DNA of 64,000 nt from the NCBI GenBank assembly GCA_934047225.1, contig OW203993.1:28348069-28412068 (forward strand). The letters are read 5' to 3'. This stretch comes from Ypsolopha sequella (lineage: Eukaryota; Arthropoda; Insecta; Lepidoptera; Ypsolophidae). Position numbers and translations under genes: made by a program. The notes under the pieces are model-generated. The model saw only the letters and a program-made list of their open reading frames with translations, did no database searches and was not told the origin of the DNA. Within the stretch, counting starts at the first letter, position 1. The number at the start of each line of letters is the position of its first letter. This document shows, piece after piece, positions 21,379 to 33,484 of this stretch.

Positions 21379-21513
21379 CCAGTGCTCGTTTGACAACGAC
21401 TGTAAATGCCGTGTCGTTGTCCTAAGAACGACACTCGCCTTGATAATGCTGAAATTGTAGGCATATAGTCAACAACAATCACACGTGAGTGTTCAAGCCG
21501 TATGTAATAATAA
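21379..21513. repeat. Fragment of the 'acacgtgagtgttcaagccg' repeat family
   Basis: The 135 bp match the right-hand third of the element at 54,713-55,130, from 'cagtgctcgtttgacaacga' to 'caagccgtatgtaataataa'. It includes the same in-frame end of a reading frame. It is a truncated copy. Confidence 0.8.
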
Positions 21514-24167
21514 TCTAATATTGTGGTATTTCAATTAATTTTTGTGCGATACATATTAATTATTTTTTATTTGACGCTTAAAATATCATGGCTCTAAGAT
21601 AAATATCGCATGTTTCTGGCAACGCTGGGATTATCTGACACATTTTTTTTTAATAATCACAATGCATCGGTTATTGTAATAAAAATTATTAGCTTCATAA
21701 TCGTAGCAATATTTTTTTAATGTTAAAAGTAGCCTTGTTGTATTATGACATTCTAGAGCCGCCCCTATGAAATACTCTCCAAACTTAGAACACAAGGGAG
21801 ATTATTGCAACAACTTTTATTAATGAATTGATACAATATGATACATGACGTTTTGTGGAACATTTTTCTTCTGTATGTTAATTGTTTAGCAACAAAGAAT
21901 TAAAATGGGTATGCATGTTTATTTCAATAGGAGTTAATTGACTCACGGAATCCTTTGCAGAGGTCTCGCCTGGCGCAGGCAATGAGCTCTACGGCAGCGC
22001 TCTCCACGGACAACTTGGTTACAGCTCGCAACATTATAACACAAACACAACGCACTCTCACCGACTAATTACAGCTAATTGCACCGCCGGAATGTATTTC
22101 TTTTAATATATAATAGCATTCCCGAAACTCAGAAATTGATTTTTAAAAGTTTACAAGGAGGTTAGGATATAATAATGTACTCTGTGATTATAATGGTTTG
22201 TAGTGTTCAGTTCAACGCACATTCTCTACATCGATTCGAGCGCTCGAAGTTTAAGCAGCTGTGATTGGTCAACGAGCCATCCAAACGTCGAGCGCTCGAT
22301 GTTCTGTATGATGATGATAGACAGACTTTGACAGATCGACACATCCAACGAACAAGAGCTGCTCTGTTCCGTTTTTCTACGAGATAGTATGGTTATCATC
22401 ACGCTCAGCTATCGTTGGGTAAGTCGGTTATGTAAATAAAAAGAATAAATCAAATAAACCCCATAGACTTGGGATATACTGGCGTAATAATAATAAATAA
22501 ATAAAATATAATGTGTTTATTTCGAACTTATATAATTATTATCAGTGGCTTATATAGCAAACATAAGATATGAAAACAAGAAAATAGGAAAATTAAAAAA
22601 AAGAGCAAAACTATACTAATAAATTATATATAAAACTACCCGCCGCAGCCAACTACATTCCTGTTGCAGCAGTGGTGAATATAGAGACAGCCAAGTCTGC
22701 CGCAATCACTTCCAGGACGTTCTTAGAATAATGAACAAACCAATTTTTTTTCAACATTGTCCCTTGTGCTCTGCCTTGAGTGATGTGGAACAGGTAGTCC
22801 TTGCCTCAAGATAGAACTATAGAAGTTTATTGGTGCTCCTTGGAGCACCATAGGGGAGAGACTCCAGCCTAAGGGGGCTGTGATGAGCATTTAGAGCCGG
22901 CACACTATAAAGTGTGTCACTGAGTCTTGGTTGTGTGATGCACCGGTGCGGAGCAGTCTAGTGTCACATGGTATGTATCGCCAAACAAAACGATATCGTG
23001 ATGTAGGATGTAAGTGCTGCCATCTGTTGAATGGTCAAACAATCATTTTTAAGTATAAAATACCCTAAATATAATTTACTCTATGTATAAAACTGTCCCC
23101 CCTGGCTGAACGTCATATTAACGTCAGTCACTCAGCTGATTATTGGTTATTTTTTGTAATGCTAAACTTTTTCCATAAAAATTATCGACTATTTTACTAT
23201 AAAGTAATCATCTACCGCCGAGATTCTCATTGGTAAGGAACTAATTTGAGTTAGTAGGTTGGTTCTTAAATAACAGAGGCATATAATGTAGTAACATCTT
23301 TGTAGGCCATATTATAATAATAACTACCTTTACATTTCTGTACATGTTTTATCGAGATATCGTGAATGATTATCATGCCCATACATATACTCAAGTAAGT
23401 AACTTTGTACATTTTTCAAGTAGAACTCAGGGTTGTGGTAGATAAGGGGGCATTATGGGAAAAGACTTAAAACACTGACCAAAGTTGTGCTCCCTTAACA
23501 ACACTCTGACCAAACTCAAGAAGGGAAATTACAGATCACCATTAGCTAGATATGTTCCTGACACAATTGTCGCGTTTATTAGCTTTGGATAGTTGCAGCG
23601 ATGACTTGTGCAGCAATGGATGTGTTAAACGGCCATACGTCAAAATGACATAGCCTATATGTTGCAGCGAATTTTGGAAATTGTTTAGGCTGTTCAATGC
23701 TTATCAAATTCATGTGAAATTGTTATTTCAAACTATTAACAACCAGCTACATGAGTCATCGCTGCTTTGATGCAAAGCTGTTTAACGCGAAAAATCTCCT
23801 TCCATCCATTCTCATCTATGGAGAGGCCCAAAACATGCAGAATGTCTCCATCTCTTAGTTGCAATAATTAATATTACTACTCTTCGGGATGTCATTGACT
23901 AATAAAACTATAAAATTAGGAACCAGTTTTCTGATCAGGCCCATAGCTAGGGTTTGTATTTGGGGGGGAAACTTTCAGAAAAGCCTGAAAATCATAAAAT
24001 AGTTGTCCAGTTCGTAACATTTTTATTAAGTTATTTATACATTATTTACAAGTGGTTGACATCATAATAGAGTTGTATAAAAACATTTTATGGATTAAAT
24101 ATTAATACATATTATTACATATTTATATTTGTATTTTGTATTTGTTTCTTTTGTTTTAATATTAAAA

Positions 24168-24290
24168 CAATAAAAACAGACTTCCACTCGATATGTTTCG
24201 GCTCACGGTATGGGTCCGTCATCAGTCGACTGACGACGGCCCCATCTCGTGGGTCGAAATATATCGAGTAGAAGCCTGTTTTTATAATAA
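24168..24290. repeat. Small fold-back element
   Basis: The arms 'aaaacagacttccactcgat' and 'atcgagtagaagcctgtttt' flank 'gtttcggctcacggtatggg...cccatctcgtgggtcgaaat'. A related hairpin lies at 39,384-39,455. Confidence 0.7.
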
Positions 24291-25642
24291 ATAAAGTTTA
24301 AAAAATGCTAAATATAATATATTGATTAATATTTTGTATTTGTTTATTTATGGAAAAAATTGACAAAAGCATTTGTGTTTATAAGGGGCACTCGTTATCT
24401 GACCGACAGAGACTAATGTATTGACTGTGATAGCACTAATGAGACAAAGGTCTGATACAGGACCATCAACTTTAAATGGCATATTTTATAGAATAAACGG
24501 TCAAGGAAAGTGAGAAATATATTGGACTATAAAACAAAACATAAATTGCAAAAACAATTTTTATTATTTCTATTTCTATTTCTTTTTTTTAAGACCAAAT
24601 ATTTCGGGGAGATTGTACAGCATATCCCACTCAAGGAATATCATATAATACTATATCCCATCCCTGACTATGGTTTGTTGTTTTTGATGCAGTTTTAATG
24701 TTAGGATTTTGAAGAAAAGGTTTTGTATCTTACAGTCAGTATTGTTTTAGTTTTTTTTACATAATTATTGTCTAATTTATTTATATCATTATTTTTTTAT
24801 TTTTGTGTTATAATTTCTTCAAGCTATAAGTGAAATCACTTCAAGCTATAAGTCTGCCTTTTTAAAATATTATTTTACCAAAGCTCTGTTTTATCTTTTT
24901 ATGTCTTTTGTGGGCAATAAAGTTTCAATTAATTCATGAATTTTTTTTACCAAGACTGTTCCTCTAAGAATATTTCCAGGTATGTAGATATGTATAACCG
25001 CTCTGGGTGCCCCGTGACTCAAGGGGGCTGACCTATAACCATTTAAAAACAAAAGTGGCAATAGGATAATAAAAATTAAAATAATTTATATTTAATGTAT
25101 ATTATTTTACAAAAAGACTATTATTTTTAAGTAATTTAGGACTGTTTCATTTCATCTATTTTATTACCATTTTGTATATTTACATAAAAATATATTTTTT
25201 ATTTATGTTATATTATTTTATTAAGAAACAAATGGTCACATACAGAAAAATTACAAAGTTTATTATAACAATTATAAGAAATATAATAAATAGTAATAAA
25301 GCGGCACTTATTGCTAATAGCAATATCTTCCATGCAACCTTTAATTGAGAGAAGCACTAATTACCTTTATTTTTTATTTTTTATCATTGTAAGTAACTCC
25401 TGACTAAGTAACGGAATTTGTGATAGTCTTAATTCAAATAATTTTTTTCGCCCTGTAGCTATGTACTATATGTGAGCAATGAGGGAGAATGTGAGGCTGT
25501 GTCAGCATATATTTTTAATTTATTTATATTTATTACAGTCTTTAACAAACATTAAAAAAAAAAACACAAAGCAACACAAACAGCTTACATACAGTTATAT
25601 TGATACTGATTCAGTTATATTTAATTTCATTTAATATTTTCG

Positions 25643-25759
25643 TTAAAACTCGCGTGAGCTGACGTATAAAATTATTATTACATACGGCTTTAATACTCAA
25701 GGGTTGGCATATAGTCAACAACAATCACACGTGAGTTTTAAAGCCACATGTAATAATAG
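25643..25759. repeat. Short deleted copy of the 54.7-kb repeat family
   Basis: It begins 'ttaaaactcgcgtgagctga' and ends 'cacgtgagttttaaagccac' 'atgtaataat', with inverted ends. The middle present at 54,713-55,130 is missing. Confidence 0.75.
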
Positions 25760-26426
25760 GAATAATTTTTTTAATTTAATTTATTGCAATAAATCACATT
25801 TCTATATTAAAGATCTTTGATAAGCATTTACAAAACAATTAAAGTCAATGTGATTTTAACCTAGGGTGTAGCAAATTATTACAAAATGAATTATTAAGTT
25901 AAAATACTCATAAAAACATAATATCCTCAAGATTATTAAGAGTTTATTTATTTTTTATTTTATTTTATTAAGAAACAAACGGTCACTTACAGAAATAATT
26001 ACAAAGTTCAAGAAAATGAACTAACAAATAACATATTAATAGACCTATAGCAGGGGGGTCTCACTTGACCACGTGACCCGCGATAAATACCTACCGCGAC
26101 GCAACCCGTCGTCGGCACTAGAGTCAGTCGAGTGTTACGCACGCTCTGTGATACACGTTCTCACTTGTACCTATGCGTCTCGACTTTTCACGTCTGTTCT
26201 GGCTATGGATAGTCAAAGAAAGCTTACATACATACTTGATACTTTATTAGGTCGTCAAAATATAAATATATAAATAATTTACTCTCAGTCAAGATGCATG
26301 TCAGGTCTATTTATCAATATACAATACAGTTGTCGTATATAATGTATGAGTAATAAAACAAAATATTACATCATTCATTTATAAATAATTTTACAAACTA
26401 AAATATATGGTTACATTAATTTATTT

Positions 26427-26663
26427 AGCCAAATTCATACTGAAGACACGGTAAGTTGTCGATATCAAGGTTCGATGACCTTTTTTGGGAAATTCGAAAA
26501 TTATTTCCTTATTTTAAAAAACCCTGTTCCCTACAAACGCAAGCCTAGCGAAGAGTCAATTACTATGGTAGGTAGGTCAACATATAATTTTGTCAAATTA
26601 ACAATACTTGTTATCGATCCGTGATACTGATCATTTACCAAGCATCCAGTATGAATTTGGCTC
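26427..26663. repeat. Fold-back MITE, copy 1
   Basis: It opens 'agccaaattcatactgaaga' and closes 'ccagtatgaatttggct'. The body shares 'atcaaggttcgatgaccttt' and 'gagtcaattacta' with the copy at 45,723-45,948. Confidence 0.75.
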
Positions 26664-27597
26664 CATAAACACCTTATAAAATACCTCTTTCACGCGTGCA
26701 ACGTTTTAAACAGCCCTACCGAGTGAACAGTGATTTATGACCTTGAGACCGTCACAATAAAATAAGCTCTATCGCGTAGTAATTCCATACGTTCTCGCTT
26801 GCACGTACGTGTGGTACCTGACTGTAGGCAATTATAAAAAGTCGCCGAAGGGCGGGTGCAAGCTAGTTTGTACTTTATTGCTGCTTAGCGAGAGTAGCTA
26901 TTTATTTCAATGTTTTTGCAAAGTGATTCTTCTGTACGTAGTATTTTTATTTTATTCTGTGCCTATAGTCCCCTGTAAAGAAATGCTTACAATCCATTGA
27001 GCTGAAAACACCTATCTGGTATTAAACACTTATAAAGAGATTTTATTTATAACAATTTCAGATTTATGATGAGATTTCTTTTCGAACATTATTTCTATAA
27101 GAAGTTAAAGATAAACTAAAAATATCAATATCATTAAGCCTATCATTGTAAAGTCTACACGCACGTCTTATAAAAGTATTATTTGCATAACAGTATTACA
27201 TTTAGGAATATAAAACAAATGTTTTTTTCTAGCATTACGTTCACGTCAAGAGTTACAATTTTATTCATTTATTTATAAGGTATACATAAAAACTTTTCAA
27301 AAATAAGTCAATATCCAATGAGTCAATATCACATGGTTGCTGTTATGAAGTCTAGGAGAAAGGGAAAAAAATCAATTATTTATTGGCGTAATTAGTACGG
27401 TGTCCGATTTGAAAGAGTTACAACGCGAGGATGCGCGTGGAATTCAAAATGACAAGAGTTCCAACAAGTTATATGTATTTATACTGACACACACCCTCAC
27501 AATACATCTTCTCACTCATTGCTTACACTCGAAACTACATATTTTTGTATATTGTTTTTTATCATTATGATCTGATTTGTATACAGAGTGGGGAGTA

Positions 27598-29172
27598 ATG
27601 CAGGTGGCGTGCGAGGCGGGCGAGGTGTGGGCCCTGCTGGAAGCGGGTGCGGGGGCCGGGGCGGGGGCGAGCGGTGCCCTGCTCGCCCTGTACTCGAGCG
27701 TGCGTGAGCCCTGGCTGACCCGCGGCATGCTGCAGTACCACGCTCGCACCGGCTCGCCGCGTGTGCTCGACGCCCTAGCGCGCGCCCCCGATCACCACGC
27801 GCGCCTTCTGCTCGACGCGTTCGCCGACGAAATGCAGGGCGAGCGAGCCGCCCGCCACCGCGCCCTCGCCGCCCTCGCGCCGCTCGTGGCGCGCCGCCCG
27901 CTCTGGCTGCACCGGCTGGCGAACCATTCAGTGCTACGAGCCGTGTTACGTGCCGCCCGCTCTGAGCGGGAGCCCGCGCCGCGCCTGCACGCGCTGTTGG
28001 CTTTGGCCGCGCTCGCGCAGCACGCACCATCCGCCGCGGCGCCCTTGCTGCCCGAGCTAGCCGAGGCGCTGCTCCGCGCGGCGGCGGCACCCGAGCCGCA
28101 CTTGCAGCTGGCGGCGCACGCCCTGTTCCACGCGCTATACGCCGAGCAGCCCGCGGCGTTGCTGGACGCGCTGCGTGCCGAGTACCAGACGCGTGACCCC
28201 GCCACCCGCGAGCGTCTGCAGCGCGTGCTGCCGGCGCTACTGGAAGCCCAGCGTCTTCACCCGCTGTTGGTGCTGGGCGGCCGCGCACCCGAGGGCGGGC
28301 CCTGGGAGACGAGCTACGAGCCCGACGAGCCGCTGACCCCCGCCCCGCTTGCGCCGCCGTCCCCCGTGCCGCCCGGCGCCGCCGTCCTGGCGTCCCGCGC
28401 CGTGGCTGCACTGCGTCCGCCAACAGAGCCCTGGTTCCCGCTCGGCGAGCGCTGCGGTGCGGACAGTGCGCCCCACACGCCGCTCCCGCCAGAGTCGAGT
28501 GCGGAGGGCGGCTCGCCCCCAGAGGCGGCGGTGGAGGCCACGCCGGAGAATACGCCCGCAAAGGAACCGCGCGCGCACTTCACTTTCCCGGCGGAGTCAA
28601 CCACGGTGCGCGCGCTCGGCCGTCTCAGCCAACCTCCATCGCCGCTGCGCAAGGAGAGCTCACCGGGGCTGGCCGGGGGCGCGGAGGGCGGTTACACGGG
28701 CCGGCTGGCGCGCGTCGTACTGGACCGCGTGCAGGCAGAGGCGGCGTCCCCGGGGCCGGGTTTACGGCGGCGCGGCGCCGGGCCGGATTCGCCGGTACCG
28801 TTCGGCGGTGCCCCACCGGCGGCCGTGGCGCGCCCCGAGCCGCGCGGCCCGGAACCCGAAGTGGAACCTCTCAACGTGGAGGACCGCGAGGTGCTGGAGC
28901 TGACGTCGCGAGCGGAAGAGGCGTGGGGCACAGAAGGCGAGGGGATGCCGCGGGGTGCGCTCCTCGCGTCCCTGCGGCCGGTGCTGCGCGCGCCACGCCC
29001 TGCACGCGCCGCCACCCGCGCCCCGCGCCGCGCCGCCTCCTGTCCCCCGCGCGCCCATCACACTCACACACACGAGGTCGCCGTGCAGACAGTCGACACG
29101 ACGCCGGAGCCCTACGAGTTTATCTTCGCTGACTTCTTCAAGGGTGTATCTGACGAGGCTCAAATTAAGCAG
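27598..29172 (+). CDS. Tsc1 (hamartin) exon 1: N-terminal helical core and disordered linker
   Basis: Translation starts at ATG 27,598, just after a TATACAG acceptor at about 27,580 (a 5' UTR intron is likely). The N-terminal 240 residues are helical. They align with hamartin at VWALLEAG (human GELLAMLDS), HALFHALYAEQPAALLDALR (human '[20 protein letters not shown]') and QRLHPLLVLGG (human VRIHPELVTGS). A Pro/Ala/Gly-rich linker follows. Residues 500-525 (VAVQTVDTTPEPYEFIFADF) match the region before the coiled coil. The exon ends KQ at a GTCAGT donor, phase 0. Hamartin scaffolds TSC2 in the complex that restrains Rheb and mTORC1 (family knowledge). Base composition is extremely GC-rich. Confidence 0.92.
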
Positions 29173-29294
29173 GTCAGTATCGATTTTTGAATGATCAGTG
29201 AATGACCGTCGTCCCAACTCGTATAACTACATTTTGTCAATTTGTGAAACCTGCTTGAATATTCTGTTTATTTTTTGAAGAAAGTGTCGTCATC

Positions 29295-29795
29295 ATAGAA
29301 TCATAGAATCATATCTTTATTCATGAACATAGGTAATGTTGGGTTGGTACAAATTTTTGAGCGCTATGTTCTACCGATAGGCGTATGAATACATTAATAT
29401 TTAAAAAAACATAAACAAGCAGCATGCTTCATAATAACTTAAAGTACATAATAACTTTAAAGTTAAACACAAAGAAAAACATTAATGTCTAAACAATTCA
29501 AATAAAACAATTATTAATTATGGTATGATTGAATGGAAGTATCATTCAGAAAATCATTAATTTTATAGTAACATTTGTGAATTAACAAAAGAAATAATTT
29601 ATTCTTGAATCGGCTCAAATTTAAATCTTTAATGTGTTTTGGGATTTTATTGTATAATTTTGGTCCCATTACGAAAATACTTTTTTGCATTAATGTAGTT
29701 TTAATTTTGTTATAGCATAACCTGTCTCGGTGTCTAAGTTGTCTATCGTGTATTTGTCCAGCTGTTCGAAATAAGTGACCATTAGTTTTAATAAA
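29295..29795 (-). mobile_element. LINE C-terminal fragment, opposite to Tsc1
   Basis: On the minus strand the sequence reads FVMGPKLYNKIPKHIKDLNL, then SRFKNKLFLLLIHKCYYKIN, followed by a tail with repeated ATGATTCTATG units at 29,297-29,320. This matches the end of the LINE ORF2 at 6.7-6.8 kb (FYNKLPKEVLTL...KKAYYKINEYL), so the two are of the same clade. It is 5'-truncated. Confidence 0.75.
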
Positions 29796-29799
29796 TATG

Positions 29800-32440
29800 C
29801 ATACCTCAAAAATACCTCCATAATGGATGACTGTGATACATTGATATTGGGCGACTTTAATTTAAGTCATATACCCTGGCAACTTATCTGTGGGCAGGCA
29901 AACACTACAGAAACATCTCCTTGTCTAACAAACTCCAGCTTAGACCAATTGTTGGGCGACTTCCTATCTCTGAATAATTTATCTCAATTTAACGTTGTGA
30001 AAAATAGTAAAGATAAAATTCTGGACTTAGTACTTTGTAATGTCACGACTATAAATACAAAAATTTCTGATCCTCTTTCCAAGGTTGATGAACTCCATCC
30101 TCCCCTTCTCGTTACAATGAATTTTCCTGTAATCAATTATCTAAAGAAAAAGAGTGCTTTAAAATATAATTTTCACAAAACAGACTACTCTGTAATAAAC
30201 CGTGAATTAAATGCATTTGATTGGCGAACACATTTAACTTTATTTTCAGGTGTTGACGATATGGTAGATGAATTTTATCGAATATTAAACAGTATTATCA
30301 GCAAGCATGTACCACTTTCTAAACTAAAAAATTATAAATATCCTGTATGGTACTCTCACAACCTCATTAAATTATTAAAGGAGAAGGAAAAATTCCGGCA
30401 AAAATATAGGAAATATAATAACCCGTTAGACCATTCTGATTTCATTGAAGCAAGAGCAAGATGTCATAATCTGATCAGGGATTGCTACGCATCTTATCTT
30501 AAGTCAATTGAAAGCTCAATCTCCAGCCACAATATCAAGGCGTTCTGGTCTTTTGTAAAATCTAAACGAAAAAAGGCCGAAACCTTGCCCAACATCATGA
30601 AACTGAATGGTGTCGAATATTCTGCTCCTTTACCTATATGTAACGCATTTGCCGATCATTTTTCTTCCGTGTTTGATGGTGATCAGACCAATTCTAATTT
30701 CCAGGCTCCAAATCCTATTCCAAATTCAAATACATTAGGTTATGTCAAAATAACACCTGAAATTATAGAAAAGGCTATAAAAAAGCTTGATAGAAACCAA
30801 GGAGCGGGACCAGATAAATTACCAGCAATTTTTGTAATCAACTGTTCGGAAAGCCTTTCTCAACCCTTAAATATAATTTTTAATAAATCTCTTTCTGACG
30901 GGGTGTTTCCCCGGGTATGGAAAATGGCCAATGTGTTGCCTATTCCAAAGGGTGGGAATGCCAATGATATTAAAGACTATCGACCTATATCTATTCTATG
31001 CATTCTAGCAAAGGTTTTTGAGTCGCTAATTTGCCCTTTATTGACTGGTCACGTCAAATTACTTCTAACTCCAAACCAGCACGGCTTCCGAAGTAAAAAA
31101 TCAACTTGTACCAACCTTGCCAGTTTCGTTTCTGATCTTCAAGAGGCTGTTGACGCTGGTATACAGGTTGACGCTGTTTACACTGACATAAGCAAAGCTT
31201 TTGATAGGGTAAACCACAGTCTGCTAATCCAGAAGCTTTATAACATTGGTGTATATGGGAATCTTTTGAACTGGTTCTCATCGTATCTCTTTTTAAGAAG
31301 TCAAAGGGTCATCGTTTGTGGCTATGAGTCCGATACCTTTGCTGCACCATCTGGCGTGCCTCAAGGCTCCCACTTGGGTCCTGTCTTATTTTCTATATTT
31401 ATTGATGACCTAGCCCACGAGATACACCATTCCAAGTTCTCGTTCTTTGCCGACGATCTTAAAGTTTATAGGACAATTAAAAAATCTGAAGATTCGTCTC
31501 TTTTACAAAACGATTTAGATCGAATATCTCAGTGGTCTGTTGCTAATAAATTACTTCTAAACACGAACAAATGCAAACACATCAAGTTCACCCGAAAAAA
31601 GTCCCCACTTTCTACATATTACCGCATTTCTGGCATTGATCTCGAAGAAGTAAACGAGATAAAAGACTTGGGTGTTATTATTGACAAAAAGTTATCCTTC
31701 ATTGCTCATATTGACAGTATAACTAAAAGAGCTTTCAGAATGCTTGGATTTATTTGGAGGAATTGCAAAAAATTTAAAACTATAAGTGCCCTCAAAATAA
31801 CGTATAATGCCACTGTACGGAGCATACTTGAGTATTGCTCAAATATTTGGAATCCCTACTACCGTTCTCATAGGGACAGAATCGAGAAAATCCAAAGACG
31901 ATTCTTGTATTTTCTTACAGTCCATCAGAAAAAACTCAAAGAAATACGTTCTTATGAAAAACGGTTGGAATTCTTCCAAATAAATTCTCTCGAAAGCCGT
32001 CGCTGGATGTCGGACCAGATATTTCTATTTAAAATTTTGAGAGGTTTTGTAGATTGTCCGCAAGTGTTGGAAAATATAAGTTTATCGGTACCACGAAAAA
32101 ATTCTAGATTAATAAATCGTCGCACACTGGCATTAAAAAAATCTAAAACCAACCTAGGGCATGAGAGTATTGTAAATAGAGTTTGCCGCGCACATAATTT
32201 TGTTGTAAAAGATAACAATAGCATAGACATCAACTTTATGTCATTTAGTTCTTTTAAAATTTCATTAATTAAGTAATTTTTTGTACGTTTAATATGATTT
32301 TGTGATTCTTTTTTTTTTATTTTTTTCTTTCGTTGTGTTTCGAAATTATTACATTCAATATTTTCTTAATTATAATGTAAATGTATATTAATTATAAGTT
32401 TGCTCTTGTTTATTAAACATATATATATATTATTTCATTA
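29800..32440 (+). mobile_element. 5'-truncated LINE (Jockey/CR1 superfamily) in Tsc1 intron 1
   Basis: An open RT frame is followed by a short 3' UTR that ends in TA-rich simple sequence. The first part of the endonuclease domain is missing because the left boundary falls inside it, abutting the opposed LINE fragment. The orientation is the same as Tsc1. Absence of stops suggests recent insertion. No target duplication was recognised. Confidence 0.85.
29823..32276 (+). CDS. LINE ORF2 (partial endonuclease, complete RT)
   Basis: The open frame is about 817 codons. It begins inside the endonuclease domain (LILGDFNLSHIPWQ). RT motifs follow: GAGPDKLPAIF, DYRPISILCILAKVFE, AVYTDISKAFDRVNHSLL, GVPQGSHLGPVLFSIFIDDL and the catalytic FFADDLKVYR. 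The C-terminal part runs to FNFVVKD-like residues near 32,210. The ATG at 29,823 is simply the first in frame with conserved sequence; the natural start is lost. The protein is a retrotransposon enzyme and not part of Tsc1. Confidence 0.88.
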   Translation: MDDCDTLILGDFNLSHIPWQLICGQANTTETSPCLTNSSLDQLLGDFLSLNNLSQFNVVKNSKDKILDLVLCNVTTINTKISDPLSKVDELHPPLLVTMNFPVINYLKKKSALKYNFHKTDYSVINRELNAFDWRTHLTLFSGVDDMVDEFYRILNSIISKHVPLSKLKNYKYPVWYSHNLIKLLKEKEKFRQKYRKYNNPLDHSDFIEARARCHNLIRDCYASYLKSIESSISSHNIKAFWSFVKSKRKKAETLPNIMKLNGVEYSAPLPICNAFADHFSSVFDGDQTNSNFQAPNPIPNSNTLGYVKITPEIIEKAIKKLDRNQGAGPDKLPAIFVINCSESLSQPLNIIFNKSLSDGVFPRVWKMANVLPIPKGGNANDIKDYRPISILCILAKVFESLICPLLTGHVKLLLTPNQHGFRSKKSTCTNLASFVSDLQEAVDAGIQVDAVYTDISKAFDRVNHSLLIQKLYNIGVYGNLLNWFSSYLFLRSQRVIVCGYESDTFAAPSGVPQGSHLGPVLFSIFIDDLAHEIHHSKFSFFADDLKVYRTIKKSEDSSLLQNDLDRISQWSVANKLLLNTNKCKHIKFTRKKSPLSTYYRISGIDLEEVNEIKDLGVIIDKKLSFIAHIDSITKRAFRMLGFIWRNCKKFKTISALKITYNATVRSILEYCSNIWNPYYRSHRDRIEKIQRRFLYFLTVHQKKLKEIRSYEKRLEFFQINSLESRRWMSDQIFLFKILRGFVDCPQVLENISLSVPRKNSRLINRRTLALKKSKTNLGHESIVNRVCRAHNFVVKDNNSIDINFMSFSSFKISLIK

Positions 32441-32875
32441 TATAAAATGTACATATGTACACATTAAAATTGGTTATATATATATATATATAAATAATTA
32501 ATGTTTAAACGAGCAGCACTGGTTGGCGGAGGACGAGACGTCTCCAGAGCCGAGACGGGTGCGTCTCTGCTTCCGCCAACTGGCGTCACACGTCACTCCT
32601 CTCATTTTTATAGCATGCAGTGTTTACCTGTTATTGGAGTTACACTATATTCCTACTGTACGCTAGATTAATTGTATGTTGTTAAGTGTATCATCTGTTG
32701 GTAGACCAAATAAATAAATAAATAAATAAATTAAAATGTAAAGACAAGGCAGCGTCAAAACTTTCATCGATTTAAAATGTGGTAAGCATGTGTCACGTGG
32801 TTTTAAACCACACATCGCTCTAATGCAACGTATAATTATCGTATCGTTAACAACACTACCACGTTTGTGTTTCAG

Positions 32876-33298
32876 CGCGAGTCGGAGGTGTTCGAGGGGT
32901 CGGTGGAGGCGGTGAAGCCGAGCGCGCGGCTCGACGCGTACCTCGCGCGGCTGTACGAGGGCGGCTCCCCCGCGCCCGGCGCCCCCGCGGGCGAGCTCGC
33001 CGCGCAGCTGGCGCTCACGCACGCCGCGCTGCAGTTCGAGCGGTGGCGGCGCGAGGCGATGGCGGAGCGCTGCCGGCGGCTGCTGGGCCGCTGTCGGCAA
33101 GCGCGCGCGCACGAGCTCAGCAACGCAGCGCTGCGGGACCGCGCGCGCGCTCTGCAGCGCGATCTGGACGAGTGCCGCGCGCGCCGCGTCCTCCCTGCGC
33201 CTATCGCTGACCCCGAGGGCGAGCACGTGGCCAGGCTCGAGGCGCAACTCAGTGCGGAGCGCGCCGCGCGGGAGCGAGCTGAAGCGCTACTTAAGGAG
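32876..33298 (+). CDS. Tsc1 exon 2: start of the coiled coil
   Basis: The exon encodes RESEVFEGSVEAVKPSARLD, then LALTHAALQFERWRREAMAE and RCRRLLGRCRQARAHELSNA, ALRDRARALQRDLDE. It aligns with hamartin '[49 protein letters not shown]', the start of the TSC2-binding coiled coil. Both boundaries are phase 0 (TTTCAG acceptor, GTGCGT donor). Arg, Ala and Glu dominate, as expected for a heptad-repeat helix. Confidence 0.93.
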
Positions 33299-33484
33299 GT
33301 GCGTATCTATTCTTTTACCATAATTATGAGCACACATAGAACCTATCAAATTAAAAAGATTTCTGAGCCAAACATTAGGGTATACCAAGGATTAGGGTTT
33401 AAGACAGTTATTTCTGTTATAAATACATAGAGAATTCTTTTAAAATGAGAAAAACAATCTGTTCTTATGTACGTTCATGCTCTT

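Larger units (their letters stand above)
21514..27597. other. Intergenic region upstream of Tsc1, no gene seen
   Basis: About 6 kb, mostly AT-rich, with scattered repeat debris listed separately (24,168; 25,643; 26,427). Two copies of a 50-bp piece, 'ttattttattaagaaacaaa' onward, lie at about 25,217 and 25,957. A GC-richer patch at 22,200-22,440 has palindromic 'tcgagcgctcga' sites and ends in a donor-like GTAAGT. A patch at 26,050-26,230 starts 'cagggggg', like a hAT end. None gives a convincing coding exon. Confidence 0.55.
29173..32875. other. Tsc1 intron 1
   Basis: Both splice sites are clear: GTCAGT at the donor and GTGTTTCAG at the acceptor. Nearly all of the intron is retroelement sequence: a minus-strand LINE fragment, then a plus-strand LINE. 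The last 400 bp include (TA)n and (AAAT)n microsatellites. Confidence 0.85.

Noticed and set aside
26041..26273. Patch starting 'cagggggg' with a short frame, possible hAT end or first exon
   Set aside because: No matching right-hand terminus, no target duplication, and the frame has no recognisable domain.
27512..28561. 349-codon open frame on the minus strand opposite Tsc1 exon 1
   Set aside because: It is a shadow of an extremely GC-rich coding exon (few stop codons possible). The Arg/Ala/Pro composition has no domain, and the plus-strand frame matches hamartin.
28314..29217. Several further frames on both strands over Tsc1 exon 1
   Set aside because: Same cause: GC-rich sequence leaves shadow frames open. 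None has homology or splice signals.
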